Assembly (NCBI GenBank): GCA_937958105.1
Contig: CALFXJ010000002.1
Coordinates: forward strand, 1 to 64,000
Direction: 5' to 3'
DNA from: an uncultured Cellvibrio sp.
Lineage (GTDB): Bacteria; Pseudomonadota; Gammaproteobacteria; Pseudomonadales; Cellvibrionaceae
Length of the DNA: 64,000 nucleotides
Part shown: positions 43,848-52,390 of the stretch, one piece after another
Position numbering within the stretch: the stretch's first letter is position 1
Layout of the letters: the number at the start of each line of letters is the position of its first letter
Notes under the pieces: generated by a model
What the model was told of the DNA's origin: nothing
Databases searched by the model: none
Seen by the model: only the letters and a program-made list of their open reading frames with translations
Made by a program: the position numbers and the translations under genes

Positions 43848-44348
43848 TCACCCTGCAATATCTTTTTTCATGATATTCACCACCCTGCCTCCCAGCCGGG
43901 TGCGGCGAGTGATTTTCCAGCCACGTTTCTGATAGAAGCCGGTGAAATCCGTTGCCGACAGCCACAGTTCCGGCAAAGCCAGGTTTTTAGCATACTCAAT
44001 GGCATCATCGACAAGCAGAGTGCCGATGCCTTGTTGGCGATGTGGTTCCTGTACGTACAGGTTACTCAGCCATACGGGAGAATGCAGGTCCGCGGATTGA
44101 GGGCGGGCACCGCTTTGATAATTTACCAGGCTGACGCAGCCGAAAATATTTTCGCCGCAGGTTGCGATCAATGTCTGCGGCACTGCTCGCCCCAGCAAAT
44201 GCAATTGCAGGCGTTGTTGGCGCAGTGCGAGTGAGCTTTTTAATCCTTGCCGTTCACATTCCTGATGGTGCCACGCGGCCACCTGCGGAATAAATTCCGG
44301 GGTGAGGGAGAGAGGCTGGATGCAGAGGTCAGCGAGGAACAACGACAT
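43848..44348 (-). CDS. GNAT-family N-acetyltransferase
   Basis: Encodes 166 residues with the GNAT acetyl-CoA site: WLSNLYVQEPHRQQGIGTLL (about 97-116) includes the Q/RxxGxG/A signature, preceded by GCVSLVNY as the central strand and followed by LWLSATDFTGFYQKRGW near the end. The substrate cannot be told. The N-terminal region LSLTPEFIPQVAAWHHQEC is common in small-molecule acetyltransferases of this type. It shares the 43799-43847 gap with the converging GDPD gene. Confidence 0.87.
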   Translation of the reverse strand: MSLFLADLCIQPLSLTPEFIPQVAAWHHQECERQGLKSSLALRQQRLQLHLLGRAVPQTLIATCGENIFGCVSLVNYQSGARPQSADLHSPVWLSNLYVQEPHRQQGIGTLLVDDAIEYAKNLALPELWLSATDFTGFYQKRGWKITRRTRLGGRVVNIMKKDIAG

Positions 44349-44463
44349 AGGAAGAAATTATTTGTGAGCGTGAGATACAGACAGAGGAGAGAAGTTGAGG
44401 TTCTTGGTGGTTGGCTTTTTCTTTTCAGAGTGTGACACGCAGCGATGTTGGTTACTGCAGAAG

Positions 44464-44497
44464 TGTCGGGTTGCAATGCTTACGCATTCAACCCGAC
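44464..44497 (-). repeat. Divergent palindromic repeat near lipA
   Basis: Arms GTCGGGTTG (44465-44473) and CAACCCGAC (44489-44497), with inner AATGC/GCATT pairing, resemble the window's dispersed repeat in its GTCGGG variant. It lies between lipA's stop (44581) and the GNAT start and may help end the lip transcript. Confidence 0.7.
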
Positions 44498-44580
44498 CTT
44501 CCGCCGTTCAACCGGCATCGCTGTGAGTAATGAGCGCGCCCCCGGATGTTGAAATGTCGATTCCTTGATGGAAGATCAAT

Positions 44581-45612
44581 TTATGCCTTGGCAGCTTCGA
44601 ACCATTTGATGTCTTCGCCGTGCGCCTGCTTGTCAGCGTGATAGCTGGAGCGTACCAGTGGACCGCAGGCGGCGTGTTTGAAGCCCATCTCGTGTGCAAG
44701 GCGGGTGTACTCTTCAAATTCATCGGGGTGGACGTAACGCGCAACCGGCAGGTGGTCGCGGGACGGCTGGAGATATTGGCCGATGGTCAGCATGTCGATG
44801 TCGTGATCGCGCATGTGCTGCATGACTTCAATAATTTCTTCCTTGGTCTCACCCAGTCCAACCATCAGGCCGGACTTGGTCAGCACGTCGAGACGGCGCG
44901 CCTTGTATTGCTTGAGCAGTTGCAGTGACCATTCGTAATGCGCACCGGGGCGGGCCTGGCGGTACAGACGTGGTACGGTTTCGAGGTTGTGGTTGAACAC
45001 ATCCGGTGCTTCTTTTTCGAGGATGTCCAGTGCCACGTCCATCCGTCCGCGGAAATCGGGAACCAGGACTTCCACCTGCAGATTCGGGCTGAGAGCTCGG
45101 GCTTCGCGGATACAATCCGCAAAATGTTGTGCACCACCATCGCGGAGGTCGTCGCGGTCCACGGAGGTAATCACCACGTATTTCAGACGCATCTCGGCAA
45201 TGGCTTCGGCAAGGTGACGCGGCTCGTTCGGATCGAGCGGGTTGGGTTTGCCATGGCCCACGTCGCAGAATGGGCAGCGACGGGTGCAGATATCCCCCAT
45301 GATCATGAAGGTCGCCGTGCCGCCGCTGAAGCATTCACCCAGGTTAGGGCAGTTGGCTTCCTCGCACACCGAGGACAACTTGTTCTTACGCAGGATACTC
45401 TTGATGCGGTCCACCTCCGGTGAGGCGGGAATGCGCACGCGGATCCAGTCGGGTTTGCGCAGCATTTCCTCCCGATCACTGGCGATAACCTTCACGGGGA
45501 TACGCTCAACCTTGTCCGCATCGCGCAGCTTTTCGCCCTGCTTGTAACGCTCGGTACGCTTGACGGGTTGCAGCTCGGGGACAAAGGTGGATACAGGTGG
45601 AATATCTGACAT
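44581..45612 (-). CDS. lipA: Lipoyl synthase
   Basis: Encodes 343 residues of the radical SAM enzyme LipA. The auxiliary cluster motif CEEANCPNLGEC and the radical SAM motif CTRRCPFC are both present, and the conserved C-terminal RSSYHADKQ follows. It inserts two sulfurs into octanoyl-protein to make lipoyl groups for 2-oxoacid dehydrogenases and glycine cleavage. It lies behind lipB (121-bp gap), and its start is the ATG at 45612. Confidence 0.97.
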   Translation of the reverse strand: MSDIPPVSTFVPELQPVKRTERYKQGEKLRDADKVERIPVKVIASDREEMLRKPDWIRVRIPASPEVDRIKSILRKNKLSSVCEEANCPNLGECFSGGTATFMIMGDICTRRCPFCDVGHGKPNPLDPNEPRHLAEAIAEMRLKYVVITSVDRDDLRDGGAQHFADCIREARALSPNLQVEVLVPDFRGRMDVALDILEKEAPDVFNHNLETVPRLYRQARPGAHYEWSLQLLKQYKARRLDVLTKSGLMVGLGETKEEIIEVMQHMRDHDIDMLTIGQYLQPSRDHLPVARYVHPDEFEEYTRLAHEMGFKHAACGPLVRSSYHADKQAHGEDIKWFEAAKA

Positions 45613-45733
45613 AACACTCTCTTCGTTTCGTAAAGTTTCCGCGATACCGCAGAGGGATCGGGTAAAGGCTGGTCGGTCGGTAAGGACGTCGATGTCTGGC
45701 TTCCCGGGAGAACTACGGGCGCCCTGCAGGTCC

Positions 45734-46396
45734 CTACCCTATCCCCGGCTGATGGCCAGGCATTGTACAGCTTTCATAGCCCAATTTCCGCGCAAATTGC
45801 ATTACCAGCTCATCCTGCACCGCCGCAAGCGCGGGCGGCTCGGGCAGCAGATCGCGCATCTGGGTCATGGCAAGCCCCTGATATCCGCAGGGGTTGATGC
45901 GCTGGAAGGGCTCCAGGTCCATATCTACATTCAAGGCAACACCGTGGAAGCTGCATCCGCGCCGGACCCGCAGTCCCAGGGAGGCAATCTTATTGCCCGC
46001 TACATACACCCCCGGAGCATCCGGGCGGGGATAAGCCTCGATGCCATAACTCGCCAGGGTGGCGACCACGGTTTCCTCAATGGCGGTCACCAGATCGCGC
46101 ACCCCCAGTTTCAGGCGGCGCAGATCCAGCAGCGGGTAAGCCACCAGCTGCCCCGGCCCGTGGTAAGTCACCTGCCCGCCCCTGTCGGTCTGCACCACCG
46201 GGATATCTCCCGGCAACAGCAGGTGCTCAGGCTTACCCGCCTGGCCCTGGGTAAATACCGGCGGATGCTCCACCAGCCACAGTTCATCGGGAGTTTCCGG
46301 CGTCCGCTGGTTCGTAAATCCGGTCATCGACTGCCAGACAGGCTGGTAGTCGCGGCGGCCCAGCTGGCGGATGACCAGAGCATCGGGGCGACTCAA
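45734..46396 (-). CDS. lipB: Lipoyl(octanoyl) transferase
   Basis: Encodes 220 residues. The family segments are VQTDRGGQVTYHGPGQLVAY with the RGG and HGPGQ motifs, GNKIASLGLRVRRG with the catalytic lysine, and GCSFHGVALNVDMDL with the catalytic cysteine. It moves octanoate from acyl carrier protein to lipoyl domains. The start appears to be TTG at 46396, one base after the ybeD stop; no ATG fits the family start. It is followed by lipA. Confidence 0.95.
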   Translation of the reverse strand: MSRPDALVIRQLGRRDYQPVWQSMTGFTNQRTPETPDELWLVEHPPVFTQGQAGKPEHLLLPGDIPVVQTDRGGQVTYHGPGQLVAYPLLDLRRLKLGVRDLVTAIEETVVATLASYGIEAYPRPDAPGVYVAGNKIASLGLRVRRGCSFHGVALNVDMDLEPFQRINPCGYQGLAMTQMRDLLPEPPALAAVQDELVMQFARKLGYESCTMPGHQPGIG

Positions 46397-46397
46397 A

Positions 46398-46670
46398 TTA
46401 CATCACCATCTTGGTTATGCGGCTGGCACGCAGCTCCATATGGATGGAGTGCAGCTGCGCTTCGCCGGTGGCGGTGATCCAGACAGTAATCGACTGGAAG
46501 CGGCCCTTGCTGCTCTCATTGACGGTGATGCGCGTCTGATCGAAGCCGGGCGCATGGCGCTCCATCACTTCCAGCACCAGCCTGTGCAGGTCATCACCGG
46601 CATCGCCCAGGACCTTGATCGGGTAGTTGGGACAGGGAAATTCAATCTTGGGAGGTTGTTGCTCAGTCAT
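46398..46670 (-). CDS. ybeD: DUF493 family protein YbeD
   Basis: A 90-residue protein: PNYPIKVLGDAGDDL near the start, then ITVNESSKGRFQSITVWITA and IHMELRASRITKMVM at the C-terminus, matching YbeD/DUF493. The fold resembles an ACT-like regulatory domain, but its function is unknown. The ATG at 46670 is chosen because upstream in-frame sequence lacks homology. It is the first gene of a ybeD-lipB-lipA unit; in many relatives dacA lies directly upstream, whereas here another operon lies between. Confidence 0.92.
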   Translation of the reverse strand: MTEQQPPKIEFPCPNYPIKVLGDAGDDLHRLVLEVMERHAPGFDQTRITVNESSKGRFQSITVWITATGEAQLHSIHMELRASRITKMVM

Positions 46671-46871
46671 GAAATCTAACCGGATGTACAAAAGTGCGAC
46701 GATTATATCAGAGCCTGACCTTTGCCGCGGAGTGTGAGGCATCGGCTACCCAGTATCGACGCAATACGGTATTCTCAACGCCGGTTTGCGCGACAGATTG
46801 TCCGCCCCTTAAGACTCTGTTCCAGACGATGCACCACGATAAATAACTACCGTGACAATGGAAGCCCAGGT

Positions 46872-47549
46872 TTGATACTTGATACCCGCCTTTCGCTTGA
46901 AACCCCTGAAGGAGCCGCTCTTCCGCTCGCCCCCGCCGGCCTGGGCGTGCGCATCATGGCCTTTTTGATCGACATGCTGATCAAATCCGTGGCTATCATC
47001 ATCGTGTTTACCCTGCTGGGAATCTTTGGCGGCATGGGAATGGGCATCGCGCTGATCCTGACCTTTCTGCTGGAATGGTTTTATCCGGTGTATTTTGAGG
47101 TCTGGCACCAGGGGCGCACGCCGGGCAAGAAGAACCTGAATATCCGGGTCATCAATGACGACGGGACACCCGTGACCTTCGGCGCTTCGCTGCTGCGCAA
47201 CCTGCTGCGGGTGGTGGATTTCCTGCCGCTGGTCTACCTCACCGGCATTATTACCAGCCTGTTCAATGCCCGCTTCAAGCGTCTCGGCGATCTGGTGGCC
47301 GGCACTCTGGTCGTCTACGACGCCGACCCGACCCCTGACCCGGATTTCGATATTAAAGGTCGACAGCCAGTGCCGACGGACTTCACTACGGACGAGCAGC
47401 GGGCCTTGCTGGCGTTTGCAGAGCGCAGCAAGCGGCTGTCTCCGGAGCGTCAGAGTGAACTGGCAGGGATACTGCTGCCGGTACTGAAGACTGATGAACC
47501 CGTCATCACCATCAAGCAGATGGCTAACAGCATGGTGGGGCGGCAATGA
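46872..47549 (+). CDS. RDD-family membrane protein
   Basis: About 225 residues from a TTG at 46872; the frame is open back to 46722, but LDTRLSLETPEGAALPLAP is the usual beginning of this family. There is no in-frame ATG before the first helix. An arginine near residue 25 (GVRIMAFLIDMLIKS) and two aspartates make up the RDD pattern, with two to three helices and GKKNLNIRVI between them. Such RDD proteins often head MoxR-DUF58 operons. The stop overlaps the next gene's ATG (ATGA). The molecular role is unknown. Confidence 0.83.
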   Translation: MILDTRLSLETPEGAALPLAPAGLGVRIMAFLIDMLIKSVAIIIVFTLLGIFGGMGMGIALILTFLLEWFYPVYFEVWHQGRTPGKKNLNIRVINDDGTPVTFGASLLRNLLRVVDFLPLVYLTGIITSLFNARFKRLGDLVAGTLVVYDADPTPDPDFDIKGRQPVPTDFTTDEQRALLAFAERSKRLSPERQSELAGILLPVLKTDEPVITIKQMANSMVGRQ

Positions 47550-48538
47550 AACAAGGGCAGTTTGAAGCGCTCTACCAGCGGGACTGGCAGGCACTGGCGA
47601 CCCTGATCGAGCAACTGGAAGCGCGTAAGGGTTCGGTCAGCGCCGAACAGCTGGCTGCGTTTGCACCGTTGTACCGCCAGGTTTGCCACTTTCATGCACT
47701 GGCGAAAGAACGTCAGTACAGCAGTTATCTGGTGGATCGCCTCGGCGACCTGGTGATCCGCGGCCACCAGCAGCTGTACCGGCGCAAACAACCGCTGGTG
47801 CACCAGTTCCTCCGGTTTATCGTTACGGACTTCCCGCGGCTGGTGCGTCAGGAGCAGGGCTACTTCTGGCTGGCGACCGCCCTCCTCTATGCCCCCGCAC
47901 TGCTGCTGTTTCTGGCAGTGCTCTGGCAGCCGGATCTGGTGTACACCATCATGGCGCCGGAACAGGTGGATAAATTCGAAGAAATGTATAACCCAGCCAA
48001 CCGCACCCTGGGCAGCGCCCGGGAATCATCCACCAACTGGCAGATGTTTGGCTTCTATATCAGCAACAACATCGGCGTATCCTTTCGAACCTTTGCCTCC
48101 GGACTACTGTACGGTGTAGGTTCGATCTTCTTTCTGGTATTCAACGGCCTGTTGTTTGGTGGCGTCGCGGGACATCTCACCAATGCGGGTTATACCGAGA
48201 CCTTTTTTACCTTCGTGATTGGCCACGGCAGTTTTGAACTGACCGCCATTGTTATCTCGGGCGCGGCAGGACTGAAACTTGGCTACAACCTGCTCAACCC
48301 CGGTAATCGAACACGGGTGGAAGCGCTGCTGCAGGCAGGCCGGGTAGCCATCCGCCTGGTCTACGGCGTCATCATCATGCTGGTGATTGCAGCGTTTATC
48401 GAGGCTTTCTGGTCGTCCAATAACATTCTCGTTGCCTGGCAAAAATATTTTGTTGGCGCAGTGCTCTGGGGCGTAGTAATTGCTTACTTGTGCCTCAGCG
48501 GCCGGCAGGATGGAAGGAAGCCCCCCCATGAATCTTGA
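47546..48538 (+). CDS. SpoIIM-family (stage II sporulation protein M-like) membrane protein
   Basis: Encodes 330 residues. A soluble helical N-terminus (MKQGQFEALYQRDWQALATL) is followed by about six transmembrane helices. The region NNIGVSFRTFASGLLYGVGS and VIGHGSFELTAIVISGAAG are the conserved core of the SpoIIM/DUF95 family. The name comes from spore-forming bacteria; in gammaproteobacteria these proteins occur with MoxR and DUF58 and are not about sporulation. It overlaps RDD and DUF4129 genes at each side. Confidence 0.88.
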   Translation: MKQGQFEALYQRDWQALATLIEQLEARKGSVSAEQLAAFAPLYRQVCHFHALAKERQYSSYLVDRLGDLVIRGHQQLYRRKQPLVHQFLRFIVTDFPRLVRQEQGYFWLATALLYAPALLLFLAVLWQPDLVYTIMAPEQVDKFEEMYNPANRTLGSARESSTNWQMFGFYISNNIGVSFRTFASGLLYGVGSIFFLVFNGLLFGGVAGHLTNAGYTETFFTFVIGHGSFELTAIVISGAAGLKLGYNLLNPGNRTRVEALLQAGRVAIRLVYGVIIMLVIAAFIEAFWSSNNILVAWQKYFVGAVLWGVVIAYLCLSGRQDGRKPPHES

Positions 48539-50072
48539 TCAGGTAACTATTGAGATTCGCCCGCGCCGGGCGTGGGAAGCCGTCGATCTGGGCCTGTTGA
48601 TGGCACGCCGCTGGTGGTGGCCAATGACCAAGGTCTGGCTGCTGTTGACTCTGCCGCTGTTTCTGCTGTTCAACCTGCTGCCGCAGGACTGGCTGTGGTT
48701 GAGCACGGTGATTATCTGGTGGCTTAAACCGCTGTTCGAGCGTCCGTTGCTGCATATCCTCAGTCAGGCGGTGTTCGGTTATCTGCCTACGACCCGGGAG
48801 ACGCTGGCCGCCTTTCCGGCCCAGGCGCGGCGTCAGCTGTTCCTGAGCCTGACCTGGCGACGCCTGAGCCTCACCCGCTCCATGGACCTGCCGGTCATCC
48901 AGCTGGAAGGTTTGAAAGGAGAACGCCGCAAGCAGCGCCTGCGCATCCTCCACCGGGAAGATTCCAATCCGGCCACCTGGCTTACCCTCATCGGTGTCCA
49001 TGTTGAAAGTTTTCTGAGTCTTGGGCTGCTGATACTGCTCTACGCCTTTGTTCCCAGCGAAGTAGGGCTGGACTGGGTAGACCTGTGGTTCAGCGAAGAA
49101 GCCTTCTGGTTTACGTACCTTACCAACGCCTGTGGTTACTTTGCCCTCTCGCTGGTAGCGCCCTTTTATGTGGCCTGTGGTTTTTCTCTCTACCTCAACC
49201 GCCGTATCAAGCTGGAGGCATGGGATATCGATATCGCCTTCCAGCGCATCGTGAACAAGCGCCGCCCACAACCTCAAGCCCAGACCACGGCCGCGTTAGC
49301 CATTGTGTTTGTCTGTTTCCTCACCTTGCTGCCCGTCCATGACACACAGGCCCAGGACAGCGCGACACCTCCAGCCCAGACACTGAACCGGGAGTCGGCG
49401 AAGGTGGCGATTGAAGCGGTGCTGGCAGGCGATGATTTTCATCAGAAAGACACCATCCGTTATCCCACTCTTAGCAACAAGGATGAGAAGGAACGGGAGT
49501 CCAAACTGAAGTGGCTGCGTGAGCTGATAGACGCTGTTGCTGCAGTGCTGCGCCTGGCCAGCTGGCTGGAGCTGTTGCTGTGGGCCGGTGTTATTGCGCT
49601 GCTGATCTGGGTTGCATTCCGTTACCGCCACTGGCTGGCGGCTTACCTGCCCCAGCGAGTACCGGAAACCGCCCGGCGCGCCCGCCCCGTCACCCTCTTC
49701 GGGCTGGACCTGAGTCGCGAGTCTTTGCCCGATGATGTCAGCGCGCAGGCTGTGTCGCTCTGGCAGCAGGGCGAGCAGCGGCCAGCCCTGGCCCTGCTAT
49801 ACCGCGCCTGCCTGATCCGCCTGCTCGATGCCGGGCTGGAGATTGAGGATGGTCATACTGAGCGCGAATGTCTTCGGCTGGCCCACGACTACACCCGTGA
49901 CCATCCAGCCGCCACCGAAGCGATCGCTTACTTCGACGAATTGACCCAGTGCTGGCAGCGCCTGGCTTATGGCCATATTCCGGTGGATGAGGCGGCGGGC
50001 CTGACACTGTGTCGCCAATGGAACAGCTTATGGCGTCCGACAGCCACAGCGGGAGAAACGGTCCATGGTTAG
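48528..50072 (+). CDS. DUF4129 domain membrane protein
   Basis: Encodes 514 residues from the ATG at 48528, inside the end of the SpoIIM-like gene. Several transmembrane helices occupy the first 280 residues, with a late one near 355-375 (LELLLWAGVIALLIWVAF). The C-terminal soluble domain, LALLYRACLIRLLDAGLEIE and HTERECLRLAHDYT, is DUF4129, found next to MoxR/DUF58 genes and in some transglutaminase-like proteins. A segment ending DTQAQDS looks like a cleaved signal-like helix near 285-300. Function is unknown. Confidence 0.84.
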   Translation: MNLDQVTIEIRPRRAWEAVDLGLLMARRWWWPMTKVWLLLTLPLFLLFNLLPQDWLWLSTVIIWWLKPLFERPLLHILSQAVFGYLPTTRETLAAFPAQARRQLFLSLTWRRLSLTRSMDLPVIQLEGLKGERRKQRLRILHREDSNPATWLTLIGVHVESFLSLGLLILLYAFVPSEVGLDWVDLWFSEEAFWFTYLTNACGYFALSLVAPFYVACGFSLYLNRRIKLEAWDIDIAFQRIVNKRRPQPQAQTTAALAIVFVCFLTLLPVHDTQAQDSATPPAQTLNRESAKVAIEAVLAGDDFHQKDTIRYPTLSNKDEKERESKLKWLRELIDAVAAVLRLASWLELLLWAGVIALLIWVAFRYRHWLAAYLPQRVPETARRARPVTLFGLDLSRESLPDDVSAQAVSLWQQGEQRPALALLYRACLIRLLDAGLEIEDGHTERECLRLAHDYTRDHPAATEAIAYFDELTQCWQRLAYGHIPVDEAAGLTLCRQWNSLWRPTATAGETVHG

Positions 50073-51339
50073 GCGGCTCTCCACCAACCAACTGATCCTG
50101 ATCGTCCTGGCTGTCGCCATCATCGGCATGGGCTATTGGGCGAGCCGTTATCTCACCTGGGTAGAAGAAGAGATAGACATGGGTTACTCCCAGGAGGCTA
50201 AAAAAGACGAATTTCTGGCCATCGGTTACTTTCTGCGCGAGCATGGCGTGGCAAGCCAGACCCTGCGTAACTTTGGCCTGCTGGACAACATGGAGTGGCA
50301 GGGCGAACGGGTTGGCCCGCGGGATACCCTGGTGTTGCTCAACGCCCACAAGATGCTGCGTGGCCAACGGCTCGATAACCTGCTGAGCTGGGTAGAAAAG
50401 GGTGGCACTGTGATTACCAGCACCAACAACCCTTTTGTCGGCAACGAAGGCAGCGACCCGCTGCTGGACCAGTTTGGTATCACAGTAAATGAGTCCGAGG
50501 ACCAGCCATTTACTGAGCAAACGGATGAAAACACCTCTTCTCCGGACGCATCTGAAGATAGCGCGACTGACAAGGCATCAACCGAAGAGACTGCTGACAA
50601 GGAAAAGCCGGACAACCATTACCGCTGCGCCCTGTTTCAGGAGCCTCAGGCGGTGGAATTTTTCGACGAAGCTGAGCCTCTGCTGATCGACTACAGCCGG
50701 GGCGCCCGCTTCGATTATTACGATACCGAGCCGGACGGCTGGGCCGGTGATGACCAGGGACTGCACATGGCGCAGTTCAACTGGGGTCAGGGACTGGTGG
50801 TGATCAACAGCGATAATGGCATCTGGAGCAACTGGCGAGTGGATTGTCACGATCATGCCTATGCACTCTGGAAGCTGATCGAGCCCGACAGCAAAGTCTG
50901 GTTTCTAGTCAATCAGGAAGCCCCTTCGCTATGGCGTATCCTCTGGCAAGCTACCCCTTACGGCATGCTGGCCGCCATGCTGGCGCTGGCTTTATGGCTG
51001 TGGGCCCGGGCCGTGCGCTTTGGCCCCATCCTCACCCGGACGGCCGAGGGCCGTCGCAGTCTGGCTGAACACATCCACGCCAGTGCCATGCTCATGTGGC
51101 GACGCCAGCAGCATCCCTACCTGGTGGAGCGCCTCCGGGAGGATTTGCGCCAGCAGCTGCAGCAGCTTTATCCCCAGTTCAATGACTGGCCCGAAGCACA
51201 GCAGATCAATCACCTGCACCAGCTGACCTCGCTGAGCCCAGCCGATCTTCAGCGCGCGCTCTTCAGCGATAAGCTGCTGCACCCCCAAGATTTCACCCTG
51301 GCAGTCGCCTGCCTGCAAACCATAAGGAAAAACCTATGA
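50065..51339 (+). CDS. DUF4350 domain membrane-anchored protein
   Basis: Encodes 424 residues with one N-terminal helix (about 8-27) and one near 300-320. The soluble part between them has the DUF4350 fold: DEFLAIGYFLREHGV, TLVLLNAHKMLRGQRLDNLL and WVEKGGTVITSTNNPF, resembling glutamine amidotransferase-like or gliding-protein folds. A low-complexity acidic linker (about 140-185, EQTDENTSSPDASEDSATDK) interrupts it. The C-terminus is helical and cytosolic. It overlaps both neighbours, so it is firmly in the operon. Its role is unknown. Confidence 0.83.
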   Translation: MVRRLSTNQLILIVLAVAIIGMGYWASRYLTWVEEEIDMGYSQEAKKDEFLAIGYFLREHGVASQTLRNFGLLDNMEWQGERVGPRDTLVLLNAHKMLRGQRLDNLLSWVEKGGTVITSTNNPFVGNEGSDPLLDQFGITVNESEDQPFTEQTDENTSSPDASEDSATDKASTEETADKEKPDNHYRCALFQEPQAVEFFDEAEPLLIDYSRGARFDYYDTEPDGWAGDDQGLHMAQFNWGQGLVVINSDNGIWSNWRVDCHDHAYALWKLIEPDSKVWFLVNQEAPSLWRILWQATPYGMLAAMLALALWLWARAVRFGPILTRTAEGRRSLAEHIHASAMLMWRRQQHPYLVERLREDLRQQLQQLYPQFNDWPEAQQINHLHQLTSLSPADLQRALFSDKLLHPQDFTLAVACLQTIRKNL

Positions 51340-52316
51340 GTGATGACATTTCCCGTGAAGCCCGCCTGGAACAAGCCAGCGCCCTGGCAGACACCCTGTT
51401 GCAGGAGATCAAGAAAGCACTGATCGGCCAGGACCTTATCATTGAGCAGGTGCTGGTGGCCTTGATCGCCCGGGGCCATGTGCTCATCGAAGGCGTGCCG
51501 GGGTTAGGCAAGACCTTGCTGGTCCGCAGTCTCGCCAAGTGTTTCGGCGGTCAGTTTTCCCGGGTGCAGTTCACCCCGGACCTGATGCCCAGCGACGTTA
51601 CCGGCCACGCCATGTTCAACATGGCCAAGCAGGAGTTTGAGATCCGCCGCGGTCCCGTCTTCACCCACCTGCTGCTGGCGGACGAGATCAACCGCGCCCC
51701 CGCCAAAACCCAGGCCGCCCTGCTGGAGGTCATGCAGGAGGGTCAGATCACTATCGAAGGCGAATCCTTCAAGACCGGCGAGCCTTTCATGGTGCTGGCC
51801 ACCCAGAACCCGGTGGAGCAGGAAGGCACCTACCCGCTGCCCGAAGCGGAGCTGGACCGCTTCATGCTGAAGGTCATGATCGATTACCCCAACGAAACCG
51901 ATGAGCAGGCGATGCTGCGCCAGGTCAGCGGTCAGGCGCAGGGGGGCTTCGGGCTGGAACACATCCGTACCCTGCTCAAGCCTTCTCATGTACTGAGCCT
52001 GCAGAAGGTGGCCGAACAGGTGACGGTGGATGACCAGATCCTTCATTACGTGGTGAAGCTGGTGCGCACTACCCGTGAGTGGAATGGCATCGCCCGCGGT
52101 GCCGGCCCCCGGGCCTGTATCGCTCTGCTCGCCGCTGCGCGGGCCTATGCACTTATCAAAGGCAATACCTTCGTCACCCCGGATGACGTCAAGACCATGT
52201 ACCTCCCCGCCCTGCGCCACCGGATTCTCCTGTCGCCAGAGCTGGCCATCGAAGGTGTGGACGCGGACCGGGTACTGCAGTCGGTGATGCAACAGGTCGA
52301 GGCCCCGCGCCATTGA
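51336..52316 (+). CDS. MoxR-family AAA+ ATPase
   Basis: Encodes 326 residues. Walker A is GVPGLGKTLL near residue 53, Walker B LLLADEINRAP near 112, sensor 1 LATQNP near 155, followed by EQEGTYPLPEAELDRFMLKV. MoxR ATPases act as chaperones that insert cofactors or remodel complexes, working with von Willebrand-type partners such as DUF58 proteins, one of which follows. Its start overlaps the DUF4350 stop as ATGA. Confidence 0.94.
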   Translation: MSDDISREARLEQASALADTLLQEIKKALIGQDLIIEQVLVALIARGHVLIEGVPGLGKTLLVRSLAKCFGGQFSRVQFTPDLMPSDVTGHAMFNMAKQEFEIRRGPVFTHLLLADEINRAPAKTQAALLEVMQEGQITIEGESFKTGEPFMVLATQNPVEQEGTYPLPEAELDRFMLKVMIDYPNETDEQAMLRQVSGQAQGGFGLEHIRTLLKPSHVLSLQKVAEQVTVDDQILHYVVKLVRTTREWNGIARGAGPRACIALLAAARAYALIKGNTFVTPDDVKTMYLPALRHRILLSPELAIEGVDADRVLQSVMQQVEAPRH

Positions 52317-52390
52317 TCTTGCGCGGCGCCTTAAGACCAGCGCTATTACCCCAAGACACGGATAACCAAGCTATCGCCCTGAGACCAGCC

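Noticed and set aside
46722..46871. Longer RDD protein beginning at 46722
   Set aside because: The extra 50 residues are arginine-rich without homology and overlap the expected promoter; the family start coincides with LDTRLSLETPEG.
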